Of a DNA stretch of 64,000 bases, positions 35,267 through 44,933 are shown one piece after another; position 1 is the stretch's first letter, and each line of letters begins with the position of its first letter. Source of the DNA: CAVOEB01 sp965249645. Its GTDB lineage: Bacteria; Pseudomonadota; Alphaproteobacteria; UBA828; JAPUJA01. Location of the stretch: contig CBDFML010000008.1 in assembly GCA_965249645.1 (NCBI GenBank), positions 62,001-126,000 on the forward strand. The letters are read 5' to 3'. Position numbers and translations under genes: made by a program. Below the pieces are notes generated by a model. It ran no database searches and was not told the origin of the DNA. It saw nothing but the letters and a program-made list of their open reading frames with translations.

Positions 35267-36378
35267 TGCCCGCGCTGGATAAAGCCAGGCGCCTGGTGGT
35301 CAAGATCGGCTCGAGCCTGCTGGTCGATGCCGAGAAAGGCGAAATACGCGCCGACTGGCTCGACAGTCTGGCTCAGGACGTCGCCCGGTTGCGTGGGCGC
35401 TGCCAGGAGGTGCTGTTGGTTTCGTCGGGCGCGATCGCGGCGGGCCGGCGCGATCTCGACCTGCCCGCGGGCAAGCTCAAGCTCGAAGAGAAACAGGCCG
35501 CCGCCGCCGCTGGGCAGATTCGACTCGCCCATGCCTACCAGGAGGCGCTTGGGCGCTACGGCGTGCGTGTGGCGCAAGTGCTGCTGACACTGGGCGATAC
35601 CGAGGCGCGCCGGCAATACCTCAACGCGCGGAGCACGCTGGCGACCTTGCTGCGGATCGGCTCGGTGCCGGTAATCAACGAGAACGACACCGTCGCGACC
35701 GCCGAAATCCGATTCGGCGACAACGACCGTCTCGCAGCGCGGGTCGCCGCGATGGCCACGGCGGACCTGCTTGTCCTGCTCTCAGACGTGGACGGGCTCT
35801 ACACTGCCAACCCGCGAACCACGCCGGATGCCCGTCATGTCGGTGAGATCCGCGAGATCACCCCGGAGATCGAGGCGATGGCCGACGCGACGGGTTCGGC
35901 CGACGGCTCGGGCGGCATGGTGACCAAACTCACCGCTGCGCGGATCTGTCTCGGCGCGGGCTGTCACGTGGCGATCTGCCGGGGCTCGCTCGCGCATCCC
36001 TTGCAGGCGCTCGAGGACGGCGCACTCGCCAGCTGGTTCACCGCCGCTGCCACGCCCAAAGCCGCGCGCAAACAGTGGATCGCGGCCAGCCTGCAGCCGC
36101 GCGGCCGCCTCGTGATCGATGCCGGGGCGATTGCGGCGCTGGGCAAGGGGCGCAGCCTGCTGCCTGCGGGCGTTGTCACGGTCTCCGGTCGCTTCGAGCG
36201 AGGCGATGCGGTAATTGTCGAGGATGCCGGCGGCGGCGAGCTTGCGCGCGGCCTGTGCGCCTATTCCTCGGTCGATGCGGGCCGGATCGCCGGACACAAA
36301 AGCCGTGAAATAGAGCGGCTTCTCGGCTACCGTGGCCGCGACGAGATGATCCACCGGGATGACCTGGTGCTGAGCTGA
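35266..36378 (+). CDS. proB: glutamate 5-kinase
   Basis: 370 residues. The amino-acid-kinase domain (VVKIGSSLL, VSSGAIAAG, PVINENDTVAT, GSGGMVTKLTAAR) and C-terminal PUA domain catalyse the first step of proline synthesis. ATG 35266 overlaps the obgE stop; upstream frame extension lies inside obgE and is rejected. proA follows after 11 bp. Confidence 0.95.
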   Translation: MPALDKARRLVVKIGSSLLVDAEKGEIRADWLDSLAQDVARLRGRCQEVLLVSSGAIAAGRRDLDLPAGKLKLEEKQAAAAAGQIRLAHAYQEALGRYGVRVAQVLLTLGDTEARRQYLNARSTLATLLRIGSVPVINENDTVATAEIRFGDNDRLAARVAAMATADLLVLLSDVDGLYTANPRTTPDARHVGEIREITPEIEAMADATGSADGSGGMVTKLTAARICLGAGCHVAICRGSLAHPLQALEDGALASWFTAAATPKAARKQWIAASLQPRGRLVIDAGAIAALGKGRSLLPAGVVTVSGRFERGDAVIVEDAGGGELARGLCAYSSVDAGRIAGHKSREIERLLGYRGRDEMIHRDDLVLS

Positions 36379-36389
36379 GGACGATCGCC

Positions 36390-37685
36390 GTGACCGCCGT
36401 GACCGCCCGTCAAACCGCCGAAAATTCCGCTGAGCTAAGCGCGCAGATGGCCACGCTCGGCGCGACCGCGAGCGCCGCTGCCCATCAACTCGCTCAAAGC
36501 TCCCTTGATTCGCGCAACGCCGCGCTGCACGCCGCCGCGCGCGCCCTGCGCGATGCCATGGGTGAAATTCTCGCTGCCAACGCGCGCGACATGGCAGGCG
36601 GCGGAGAGCGGGGCCTGAACGCGGCGATGCTCGACCGTCTGAAGCTCGATCCCGAACGCATCGAAGCCATGGCTGCGGGCCTGGAGGGGGTAGCGGAGCT
36701 GCCCGATCCGCTGGGCCGGGAGCTGGCCAGCTGGGAGCGGCCGAACGGGCTTGCGATCAGCCGGGTGGCGGTGCCCATCGGCGTCATCGGGATCATCTAT
36801 GAAGCGCGACCCAACGTGACGGCAGACGCCGCCGGGCTGTGTCTAAAGTCGGGCAACGCGGCAATCCTGCGGCCGGGCTCGGAAAGCTTCGAATCCGCCA
36901 GCGCGATCCTGACCTGCCTGCGCACGGCAATTGATGCCGCCGGGTTGCCCGTCGGCGCTGTCCAGATGGTGCCGACCCGGGACCGCGCGGCGGTCGGTTT
37001 GCTGCTGCGCATGGATGAAGCGGTCGACCTGATCGTGCCGCGTGGCGGGCGGGGTCTGATCGAGCGGATCATGGAGGAAAGCCGGATTCCGGTCTTCGCC
37101 CATCTCGACGGTATCTGCCATGTCTACGTTCATGACAAGGCGGACCCCGCCATGGCGCGCGACGTGCTGTTCAACGCCAAAATGCGGCGGACGGGCGTCT
37201 GCGGCGCGACGGAAACCCTGTTGATCGACCGGGCCATTGCCGAGCGCGTGCTCGGCGACATTCTCGACCCGTTGGCCGACGCCGGCTGCGAGCTGCGTGG
37301 CGACGCCGCCGCCCGCACCATCGATCCACGACTGGTCGCGGCACAGGAGGCCGACTGGGAAACCGAATATCTTGACGCAATCCTGGCCGTCCGGGTGGTC
37401 GACGGTCTGGACGCGGCGATCGATCACGTCAATCGCCACGGCTCTCATCACACCGATTCGATCGTGACCGACGACGACGCGACCGCCGCGCGTTTTCTCG
37501 ATGAAGTCGACAGCGGTATCGTGATGCATAACTGCTCGACCCAGTTCGCCGATGGCGGCGAGTTCGGTATGGGCGCGGAAATCGGCATTTCGACGGGCAA
37601 GCTCCACGCCCGCGGGCCGGTGGGGGCGGAACAGCTCACCACCTACAAATACCGCGTCCGGGGAAGCGGGCAGGTCCGACCCTGA
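36390..37685 (+). CDS. proA: gamma-glutamyl phosphate reductase
   Basis: 431-residue aldehyde-dehydrogenase-fold enzyme reducing glutamyl-5-phosphate. Conserved KSGNAAILRPGSE, VPRGGRGLIERIM, catalytic Cys in RRTGVCGATET, and FADGGEFGMGAEIGISTGKL. GTG start after a short gap from proB. The stop overlaps the proposed nadD start. Confidence 0.95.
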   Translation: MTAVTARQTAENSAELSAQMATLGATASAAAHQLAQSSLDSRNAALHAAARALRDAMGEILAANARDMAGGGERGLNAAMLDRLKLDPERIEAMAAGLEGVAELPDPLGRELASWERPNGLAISRVAVPIGVIGIIYEARPNVTADAAGLCLKSGNAAILRPGSESFESASAILTCLRTAIDAAGLPVGAVQMVPTRDRAAVGLLLRMDEAVDLIVPRGGRGLIERIMEESRIPVFAHLDGICHVYVHDKADPAMARDVLFNAKMRRTGVCGATETLLIDRAIAERVLGDILDPLADAGCELRGDAAARTIDPRLVAAQEADWETEYLDAILAVRVVDGLDAAIDHVNRHGSHHTDSIVTDDDATAARFLDEVDSGIVMHNCSTQFADGGEFGMGAEIGISTGKLHARGPVGAEQLTTYKYRVRGSGQVRP

Positions 37686-38305
37686 GCCCGCTCGCCGCCA
37701 GACGGCGCGGCCCGCGGATCGGGCTGCTAGGCGGTTCGTTCAATCCCGCCCATGAGGGCCATCTCCATATCTCTCGCCTCGCGCTGGCCGATCTCGGCCT
37801 CGATTGCGTCTGGTGGCTGGTCTCGCCGCAGAACCCGCTGAAATCCGCGCGCGGCATGGCATCTTACGCCAACCGCCTGGCAAGCGCCCGAGCCGTCGCT
37901 GCCGATTCCCGAATCCGGGTCTGCGACTTCGAACGTCTGGTCGGGGCGACGCAGACAGCCCGGGTGCTGCGCAAGCTCATGCGGGCCTATCGGGAGCGGC
38001 ACTTCGTCTGGATCATGGGCGCGGACAATCTGATCCAGATCGCCAAGTGGCACGACTGGCAAAGTATTTTCGCCACCGTTCCCATTGCGGTTTACGACCG
38101 TCCTTCCTATTCTGAACCGGCGCTCGCAAGTGTGGCCGCCCGGCGTTATGTGCAAGCCCGCGTTAACACCGACGGGGCCCATACTCTGGCCAATTGCCGA
38201 CCTCCGGCCTGGATGTTCTTCCGCGGGCGTCTCGATGCGACGTCGGCAACCGAGATCAGGGCGCGCTGGCGACGCGCCGGCAAAAAGGAGCACACAGCCC
38301 CGTGA
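37682..38305 (+). CDS. nadD: nicotinate-nucleotide adenylyltransferase
   Basis: 207 residues if started at CTG 37682. NAD-synthesis motifs are clear: GLLGGSFNPAHEGHLHISRL (phosphate binding), WWLVSPQNPLK, WIMGADNLIQIAKWHDW and the C-terminal SATEIRARW. There is no ATG, GTG or TTG in frame before residue 58 of the product, inside the fold. CTG at 37682 overlaps the proA stop as CTGA, mimicking ATGA coupling, so it is the likely start; ATC at about 37724 is the alternative. Confidence 0.9.
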   Translation: MSPLAARRRGPRIGLLGGSFNPAHEGHLHISRLALADLGLDCVWWLVSPQNPLKSARGMASYANRLASARAVAADSRIRVCDFERLVGATQTARVLRKLMRAYRERHFVWIMGADNLIQIAKWHDWQSIFATVPIAVYDRPSYSEPALASVAARRYVQARVNTDGAHTLANCRPPAWMFFRGRLDATSATEIRARWRRAGKKEHTAP

Positions 38306-38354
38306 GGAGCGAATCATAGCCGCCAAGACCAAGCGCCGACCGGAGTCCGGACCG

Positions 38355-38714
38355 TTGAGGGATCTGGTCGTGGCTGAACTCGACGATGCCAAGGGCGAAG
38401 AGATTGTCGTCATCGACCTGGCGGGAAAATCCGACATTGCAGACTTCATGGTGATTGTGTCCGGTCAGTCCGAGCGGCAGCTATCGGCCATGACCGAGCG
38501 TCTTCTGCGCCGGTTCAAGGACGCCGGAATGGGCAGCGTGCCGGTCGAAGGCCAGCGCGGCGGACAATGGGTATTGATCGATGCGGGCGACGTCATCGTT
38601 CACCTGTTCCGCCCCGAGATTCGCACGCTCTACAATCTCGAAAAAATGTGGGCTGGCGCGTTGCCTGGTGAAGACGCACTCGCGGTCGAGGTTTCGGGCG
38701 GCGACGCCCGCTGA
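38355..38714 (+). CDS. rsfS: ribosomal silencing factor RsfS
   Basis: 119 residues from TTG 38355. LVVAELDDAKGEEIVVIDLA, DFMVIVSGQSERQLSAM, VEGQRGGQWVLIDAGDVIVH and YNLEKMWAG define RsfS, which binds L14 and blocks subunit joining in starvation. An alternative start is ATA 38316, giving IAAKTKRRPESGP first; it has GAGGAG at 6 nt, a better ribosome site than the TTG. No ATG is available. It sits between nadD and rlmH, the standard order. Confidence 0.9.
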   Translation: MRDLVVAELDDAKGEEIVVIDLAGKSDIADFMVIVSGQSERQLSAMTERLLRRFKDAGMGSVPVEGQRGGQWVLIDAGDVIVHLFRPEIRTLYNLEKMWAGALPGEDALAVEVSGGDAR

Positions 38715-38726
38715 GCGGCGGCGCTC

Positions 38727-39185
38727 ATGCGTGTGGTGATCGTCGCGGTGGGTCGGGTCCGGGCCGGGCCCGAGCGCAGCCTGATCGACAGCTATGCCAA
38801 GCGGCTGGCCTGGCCGCTCAAGATCGTCGAGGTGCGCGAGAAGAAACCGCTCTTAGGTGACGAGCGGACCGCGCGCGAAGCGAGCCTTCTGCTCGACGCC
38901 GTGCCCGACGGCGCGATCGTCGTTTCGCTCGACGAGACGGGAACGCCTCTCACCAGCGAGGGATTAGCCCGGAGGCTGGGGCGTTGGCGCGACGAGGGGT
39001 GCGCCACCATCGCATTTCTGATCGGCGGCGCGGACGGCCACGGCCCGGCAGTGGCGGCACGCGCCGATTTGGTGCTCAGCCTGGGCGCCATGACCTGGCC
39101 TCACCAACTCGTGCGCGTGCTGCTGGTCGAACAACTCTACCGCGCGGGCAGCATCCTTGCCGGCCATCCATACCACCGGGGGTAA
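38727..39185 (+). CDS. rlmH: 23S rRNA pseudouridine-1915 methyltransferase RlmH
   Basis: 152-residue SPOUT methyltransferase. SLDETGTPLTSEGLARRL, IAFLIGGADGHGPAV, LSLGAMTWPHQLVRVLLVEQ and the C-terminal YRAGSILAGHPYHRG are the family signature, modifying helix 69 of 23S rRNA. 12 bp after rsfS. Confidence 0.96.
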   Translation: MRVVIVAVGRVRAGPERSLIDSYAKRLAWPLKIVEVREKKPLLGDERTAREASLLLDAVPDGAIVVSLDETGTPLTSEGLARRLGRWRDEGCATIAFLIGGADGHGPAVAARADLVLSLGAMTWPHQLVRVLLVEQLYRAGSILAGHPYHRG

Positions 39186-39255
39186 GGGGGCGGGACGGCC
39201 TGTATCGTGCGGCGATGTCGTTTCGTTTCCCCGCGCAATTCGCTATAAGACGGCC

Positions 39256-40842
39256 ATGACACAGGATTACCGCCCCCGCCCCGTGGTGCTCTGCGTGCTC
39301 GACGGCTGGGGCGAGAGCACCGGGGCTGCAGACGACGCGATCGCGGCCGCGCGGACGCCCGTCTGGGACGGCCTCATGGCCCGGGTGCCCCATGCCCGGC
39401 TCGACGCGTCGGCGGGCGATGTCGGCCTGCCCGACGGGCAGATGGGCAACTCCGAGGTGGGGCACACCTGTCTGGGCGCGGGGCGTGTCGTGGTTCAGGA
39501 CCTGCCGCGCATCGACGCCGCGCTGGCCGATGGTTCGTTGGCCACGAATCCGGGGTTGAAGAGCTTTGTCGAGGCACTGAAGGCAAGCGGCGGCGCGTGC
39601 CACCTGATGGGCCTGCTTTCGCCCGGCGGGGTGCATGCCCATCAGGATCATATGGCAGCGCTCGCGCGTATCCTATCGGAGCGCGGCGTGCCGGTGCGGG
39701 TTCACGCCATCCTCGACGGCCGCGACACACCGCCACGTTCCGCGCTCGAATATCTCAGCCGCTTCGAGGCGGCACTCGCGGTTCTCGACGATGCCGCGAT
39801 CGCCACCGTGTCGGGCCGCTACTACAGCATGGACCGGGACAAGCGCTGGGAGCGCACCGCGCTTGCTTACGCGCTTCATGTCGAGGGCGCGGGACGCCAG
39901 GTGCCCACCGCCCGTGCCGCAATCGAGGCGGCCTATGGAGCGGGCGAGAACGACGAGTTCGTGACCCCGACGCGCATCGCTCGATGCGCGCCGATGGCCG
40001 ACGGTGACGGACTTCTGATGGCCAATTTCCGCGCCGACCGGGTGCGCCAGATCTTGACCGCCCTGCTCGATCCGGCGTTCGACGGCTTTGCGCGCAGCCG
40101 TGTCGTCGAGTTCGCGGGCGCCGCAGGCATGATCGAGTACGGTACCGGGTTGGACCGTTTTCTTGCGCCGCTTTTTGTGTCCCCGTGCCTCGACGGCATC
40201 CTGGGTGGGGTTGTGGCCGACGCGGGCCTGCGCCAGCTCCGGATGGCGGAAACCGAGAAATACGCCCACATCACCTATTTTTTCAATGGCGGAGACGAAC
40301 GCATGTTCCCCGGCGAGGAGCGGATTCTGGTCCCCTCGCCGAATGTGGCGACCTACGACCTGCAGCCGGAGATGTCCGCCGACGAGGTGACCGACAAGGC
40401 AGTCGACGCCGTTGCCGGCGGTCAGTTCGATCTGATCGTGATGAATTACGCCAATCCCGATATGGTCGGCCATACGGGAATTTTCGAGGCGGCGATAGCG
40501 GCGGTCGAGACTGTCGACCGCTGCCTGGGGCGTCTCGTCGACGCTGTCGAGGCGGCGGGCGGTGCGCTGATGATCACGGCCGACCACGGTAACGTGGAGC
40601 GTATGCAGGACGGTGACACGAACCAGGCCCATACGGCGCATACCCTAAGCCGGGTTCCGGTCCTGCTGGTCGGTGGACCGCAGGAAACCGGCCTGCGCGA
40701 CGGCCGACTCGCCGACGTTGCGCCGACCCTGCTTGCCCTGCTCGGGTTAACGAAGCCCGGCGCAATGACCGGCGCATCGCTGCTGTCGAACGGCGAATTC
40801 ACGGTGCGCGGAAGCGGAGACGCTCGTGCCGCCCTGGCTTAG
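39256..40842 (+). CDS. gpmI: 2,3-bisphosphoglycerate-independent phosphoglycerate mutase
   Basis: 528 residues. Alkaline-phosphatase-like metalloenzyme of glycolysis with the phosphoserine site GQMGNSEVGHTCLGAG, TPPRSALEYL, FRADRVRQI, PNPDMVGH-type MNYANPDMVGHTG and ITADHGNVERM. ATG 39256 (MTQDYRPRP) is chosen; the upstream extension is noncoding-like. The 3' end overlaps the EnvC-like gene by 17 nt. Confidence 0.95.
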   Translation: MTQDYRPRPVVLCVLDGWGESTGAADDAIAAARTPVWDGLMARVPHARLDASAGDVGLPDGQMGNSEVGHTCLGAGRVVVQDLPRIDAALADGSLATNPGLKSFVEALKASGGACHLMGLLSPGGVHAHQDHMAALARILSERGVPVRVHAILDGRDTPPRSALEYLSRFEAALAVLDDAAIATVSGRYYSMDRDKRWERTALAYALHVEGAGRQVPTARAAIEAAYGAGENDEFVTPTRIARCAPMADGDGLLMANFRADRVRQILTALLDPAFDGFARSRVVEFAGAAGMIEYGTGLDRFLAPLFVSPCLDGILGGVVADAGLRQLRMAETEKYAHITYFFNGGDERMFPGEERILVPSPNVATYDLQPEMSADEVTDKAVDAVAGGQFDLIVMNYANPDMVGHTGIFEAAIAAVETVDRCLGRLVDAVEAAGGALMITADHGNVERMQDGDTNQAHTAHTLSRVPVLLVGGPQETGLRDGRLADVAPTLLALLGLTKPGAMTGASLLSNGEFTVRGSGDARAALA

Positions 40843-42106
40843 GACGAGATCCTTGATCCAGCGGAATTTGGGGGCCGCACTCATCCTCGTCGCGATGTCG
40901 AGCAGTTTGGCGGCCGCAGCGATCGCCGACGAGCCGGTCGAAGGTCAGCTCAAGGGCGTCGAGCAGGCGCTCGAGGCGGAGCAGGCGCGTGAAGAGGCAC
41001 TCGTGCGCGAAGCCGCGAACTTGCGTCAGGAGATCGACAATCTGCGAGTTGATCTGATCGGAGCCGCCGCCGCCGCGCAGGCCCGCGAACGCGCCGTGGC
41101 CGAATTCGAAGACCGGTTGATCCTGCTGCGTGTCGACGAGCAGACAAAGGTCGCGGCGCTCAAGGCTCGCAAGGATGAGCTCGTGCGCACCCTGGCTGCG
41201 CTCCAGGCCCTGGGCCGGCGCCCGGTCGAGGCCCTGATCGCGCTTCCCGTATCGCTCACCGAAACCATGCGCACCAACCTCGTGCTCGGCGCGGTGGTGC
41301 CGGCGCTGGAGAACGACGCCCGTCAGATCCAGGATGAGTTGAGCGCGCTCGCCGGGCTGCGCGCCGAAATCGAGCGCGAAAGCGCCGCCCTGGCGGCAGA
41401 AGCCGTGGCGTTGGCGACGGAACACGAATCCTTGGCGGCTCTGCTTTCACGCAAGGATTCGCTTTATGCCCGAACGGAGGAGGAGCGTCTTAGCGCGGCC
41501 GAGCACGCTGAGACGTTGGCTGTCGAGGCGCAGGACCTGCGCGACCTGCTGCGCGAGATCGAGGCGCAGAAACTGGCCAGCACGCAAGCTGTGCTGGAGC
41601 ACGCCCGCGCCGAGCCCGAGCGCGCCGACGCGGCAAGCTCGGCGGTTGAGGGGCGTGTCGCTGCGATCGAAATCACCCGTCCCGAGGCGATGTCTTCGAT
41701 CAGCGCGGCGCGCGGCGGGCTCGTGTTTCCGGTCATGGGGCAACTCGTCATGCGTTACAATCAGACGAGCAGCGCGGGCGTGGCCAGCCGCGGCATCACC
41801 ATCGAAAGCCGTGCCGGGGCTCTGGTCACCGCACCCTTCGACGGCGTGGTGGTTTTTGCTGGTCCTTTCCGGGGTTACGGGCAACTCTTGATAATAGAAC
41901 ACAGCGAGGGGTATCATAGCCTGCTTGCAGGTTTGGGGCGTATCGACGGCGCCCTCGGCCAGTGGGTGCTTGCTGGTGAGCCGGTTGGCGTCATGGGCTC
42001 GGACCTTCGCGGAGCTTACCGACTGTATGTGGAATTGCGCCGAGACGGGCAGCCAGTGGATCCGCTGCCCTGGCTGGCAGCAGCCGACGGGAAAGCTAGT
42101 GGATAA
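40826..42106 (+). CDS. EnvC-like murein hydrolase activator (coiled coil + degenerate LytM)
   Basis: 426 residues. N-terminal signal segment (NLGAALILVAMSSSLAAAAI), long coiled coil rich in Glu/Ala/Arg (about 45-290), then a C-terminal LytM/M23 domain (GGLVFPVMGQLVMRYNQTSS, APFDGVVVFAGPFRGYGQLL). Zinc ligands of active M23 peptidases are mostly replaced (IESRAG instead of HxGxD), so it should activate amidases in the periplasm during division, like EnvC. GTG start inside the gpmI end. Followed directly by the S41 protease. Confidence 0.85.
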   Translation: MPPWLRTRSLIQRNLGAALILVAMSSSLAAAAIADEPVEGQLKGVEQALEAEQAREEALVREAANLRQEIDNLRVDLIGAAAAAQARERAVAEFEDRLILLRVDEQTKVAALKARKDELVRTLAALQALGRRPVEALIALPVSLTETMRTNLVLGAVVPALENDARQIQDELSALAGLRAEIERESAALAAEAVALATEHESLAALLSRKDSLYARTEEERLSAAEHAETLAVEAQDLRDLLREIEAQKLASTQAVLEHARAEPERADAASSAVEGRVAAIEITRPEAMSSISAARGGLVFPVMGQLVMRYNQTSSAGVASRGITIESRAGALVTAPFDGVVVFAGPFRGYGQLLIIEHSEGYHSLLAGLGRIDGALGQWVLAGEPVGVMGSDLRGAYRLYVELRRDGQPVDPLPWLAAADGKASG

Positions 42107-42107
42107 C

Positions 42108-43400
42108 ATGCGCAATTTTTTTCCGGCCGCGCTTATAGCGGTCGCGTTGCTCGCGGTTCCAGCGACAACCAGTGCGGACAACGAGGAGACCTATCGCCAG
42201 CTAGAGCTGTTCGGCGACGTGTTCAAGCGAATCAAGACCGATTATGTCGACGATGTCAGCGACGAGGACCTCATCGAAGCGGCGATCAACGGTATGCTCA
42301 GCTCACTCGACCCCCATTCGAAATATCTCGATCCCGATGGCTTTTCGGACATGCGGATCGAGACCCAGGGCAAATTCGGCGGGTTGGGCATCGAGGTCAC
42401 CATGGAAAGCGGCCTGGTCAAGGTCGTGGCACCGATCGACGAAACACCGGCAGCCCGGGCCGGCATGCAGTCCGGCGACCTGATCAGCCATCTGGACGGC
42501 GAACCGATCCTGGGCCTCTCGCTCGACGAGGCGGTCAACCTGATGCGAGGTGAGCCCAACACCACGATTACGCTCACGGTGCTGCGTCAGGGAGCGGAAG
42601 GGCCCCTCGAGATCGAGCTGACCCGCGAAATCATCCAGGTCAAGGTGGTGCGTGCGCGGCGCGAGGAGAACGTCGCCTATCTGCGGGTGACCAAGTTCAA
42701 CGATGGCACGGACCGCCAACTCAAGCAGGCGCTCGAAGATCTGCTCGCCGATATCGGAGACGAAATTCAAGGCGTCGTTCTCGATCTGCGCAACAACCCC
42801 GGCGGTTTGCTCGACCAGGCGATTTCCGTCTCCGACGCGTTTCTCGATTTTGGTGAAATCGTCTCGACCCGAGGACGGCGCGACGATTCTGTGCAGCGCT
42901 TCAATGCGCGCTCCGGCGACATTGCCGACGGGCTACCCATGGTCGTGCTGATCAACGGCGGCTCCGCCTCGGCGTCCGAAATCGTCGCCGGCGCACTGCA
43001 AGATCACGGTCGTGCAATCATCCTGGGTACCAGGTCGTTCGGCAAGGCCTCTGTCCAGACGGTCATACCGCTGTCGGATCAAGGTGCGATGCGCCTGACC
43101 ACGGCGCGTTATTACACGCCGTCGGGGGGGTTGATCCAGGCCAAGGGAATCGTGCCCGATATCGTTGTGGTACAGGCCCGGCTCGAAACCATCGACGCGT
43201 CGGGCCGCACACGCGAGGCCGACCTACCGCGTCATCTCGAAGGCGATCCGGAGGCGTTGGACGGCGAGACGGAGACGGACGGGCCCGAGACGAGCGAGGA
43301 TCCCGCCGTCCGGAGCGAGCAGGCCCTGCAGGATTACCAGCTGACCCGGGCGCTCGATCTGTTGCGTGGACTGACGCTGCTGTCGAGCAAGGACAGGTAG
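42108..43400 (+). CDS. ctpA: C-terminal processing protease, S41 family
   Basis: 430 residues. Signal peptide (FFPAALIAVALLAVPATTSA), N-terminal helices (DPHSKYLDPDGFSDM), PDZ domain (GIEVTMESGLVKVVAPIDET), and protease core with nucleophile Ser in NGGSASASEIVAGAL and Lys in GTRSFGKASVQT. A periplasmic serine protease that cleaves from the C-terminus. ATG 42108 is 2 nt after the EnvC-like stop; GTG 42099 is possible. Confidence 0.92.
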   Translation: MRNFFPAALIAVALLAVPATTSADNEETYRQLELFGDVFKRIKTDYVDDVSDEDLIEAAINGMLSSLDPHSKYLDPDGFSDMRIETQGKFGGLGIEVTMESGLVKVVAPIDETPAARAGMQSGDLISHLDGEPILGLSLDEAVNLMRGEPNTTITLTVLRQGAEGPLEIELTREIIQVKVVRARREENVAYLRVTKFNDGTDRQLKQALEDLLADIGDEIQGVVLDLRNNPGGLLDQAISVSDAFLDFGEIVSTRGRRDDSVQRFNARSGDIADGLPMVVLINGGSASASEIVAGALQDHGRAIILGTRSFGKASVQTVIPLSDQGAMRLTTARYYTPSGGLIQAKGIVPDIVVVQARLETIDASGRTREADLPRHLEGDPEALDGETETDGPETSEDPAVRSEQALQDYQLTRALDLLRGLTLLSSKDR

Positions 43401-43439
43401 CGGTCGGCACCAGGTTCGGGCGAACCGTCGGAGGAACCA

Positions 43440-44933
43440 TTGGCCCCACCGGCCAGGCCCACTCGGCAGGAAAAGCTCGGGGTCAACCCCCTCGTCATCG
43501 TCACGGCGCTTGTGGTCGTGGCGCTGGGCGGCGTCTTCATCTGGCTTGCCCTCGAGGCGCGCCGCGACACAGAGCCGCTGATCGGAGACGAATCGGTGGC
43601 GGTGCGTACCGTCGAAGCGCCGGAGCATGCCCCGGAGCCCGCCGAACCGGAGTCGGTCGCGCCACAGCACCAAGAGCTCGATCCCGACGTTGCAGTCGAA
43701 CCGGAGGAAGCGCCCGCACCGGCCGACGAACACGAAACCACGCTGCCTGACGCAAAATCCGACACGGTCCTGACCGACACCGGCACGTCGGCCGGCGCGC
43801 TGCCCACGACTGTCGAAGCAGATGCACAGGCCGACGTCAGCCCCCAAGCCGACGCTGACGCCGACGCCGATGCGTCCGCCGCCGCCGTTCCGGTGGCCGA
43901 AGGGGGCGAAGCTGAGGGCATGGAAGAGCCTGCCGCGGTGGTGGCTGACGGAATGGAAGAAGACGAGACAGTTCCGCGCACGACGTCCGAGGTCGAGATA
44001 TCGCTCGCGGACATTCTCGACGGTGCGGATCACGAGACGCCCGGTGAAGCGATATCGGCCGAGAGTGGTGGGCCCACGGCGAAGCCCGTCGAGGCGGTAG
44101 ACGAACCGCCGGAATTGAGCGGGCCGCCGCTCGCACCGCCCGATGGATCCCTGCTCGAGACGACCCGCCACGGCGAGCTTCCCGTTATCGCGGCGGATGG
44201 CCGTGAGGCTTGGCAGGTCTACGCCCGGCCTTTCCCGCCGGGGGATGCCCGGCCGCGCGTCGCCGTCGTGCTCACCGGTCTGGGGCTGAGCCAGGCCGCT
44301 ACCAATGCGGCGATCGGGCTGCCGGGGGCGATCAGCCTCTCGTTTGCACCCTACGCGGCGAACCTGAACGAATGGGCGTCCCGGGCCCGGGCTGCGGGGC
44401 ATGAAATCCTGCTCGATTTGCCGATGGAGCCGCAGGATTATCCGACCGACGATCCGGGGCCGCACACGTTGCTGACGTCGCTAAACCCGTCGGACAACGT
44501 GGCGCGACTCGAGTGGCTGCTCGGTCGCTTCGCGGGCTATATCGGCGTGATCGATCGGATGGGGACCAAGTTCACGCGCTCGAGCGAAGCGTTGCGACCG
44601 GTCCTGGCGGCGCTGAAAAATCGTGGGCTGATGGTGGTCGACAGCCGAACCAGCGAGACCAGTCGGGTGTTCGACCTGGCGGGCCAGGTCGGCCTCGCAC
44701 GCGCCATAGCGAGCGCCGATATCGATCGCCTGGCCTCGCGCGACGCCATCGACCGGCAGTTGGCCGTCATTGAGCAGGAGGCGCGTGCGAGCGGCTATGC
44801 GGTGGCCGTGGCGCGGCCCTATCCCGTTACCATCGAACGGCTTTCGCTGTGGGCCCGCTCGCTCGAGGATCGGGGCTTCGTGCTGGCGCCGGTTTCGGCC
44901 ATCGCGAATCGCCAATCGGCGGTCCCGCCGTGA
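43440..44933 (+). CDS. divergent polysaccharide deacetylase family protein (YibQ-like)
   Basis: 497 residues. One N-terminal membrane span (NPLVIVTALVVVALGGVFIW), about 200 residues of very acidic Ala/Asp/Glu/Pro linker (for example ADADADASAAAV), then the DUF610 divergent deacetylase domain (RPRVAVVLTGLGLSQAATNA, EILLDLPMEPQDYP, GPHTLLTSL, GVIDRMGTKFTRS). Predicted periplasmic, tethered by the linker; activity unproven. TTG start with GGAGGAA upstream. Its stop overlaps the rppH GTG. The EnvC-CtpA-YibQ-RppH set is conserved in alphaproteobacteria. Confidence 0.85.
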   Translation: MAPPARPTRQEKLGVNPLVIVTALVVVALGGVFIWLALEARRDTEPLIGDESVAVRTVEAPEHAPEPAEPESVAPQHQELDPDVAVEPEEAPAPADEHETTLPDAKSDTVLTDTGTSAGALPTTVEADAQADVSPQADADADADASAAAVPVAEGGEAEGMEEPAAVVADGMEEDETVPRTTSEVEISLADILDGADHETPGEAISAESGGPTAKPVEAVDEPPELSGPPLAPPDGSLLETTRHGELPVIAADGREAWQVYARPFPPGDARPRVAVVLTGLGLSQAATNAAIGLPGAISLSFAPYAANLNEWASRARAAGHEILLDLPMEPQDYPTDDPGPHTLLTSLNPSDNVARLEWLLGRFAGYIGVIDRMGTKFTRSSEALRPVLAALKNRGLMVVDSRTSETSRVFDLAGQVGLARAIASADIDRLASRDAIDRQLAVIEQEARASGYAVAVARPYPVTIERLSLWARSLEDRGFVLAPVSAIANRQSAVPP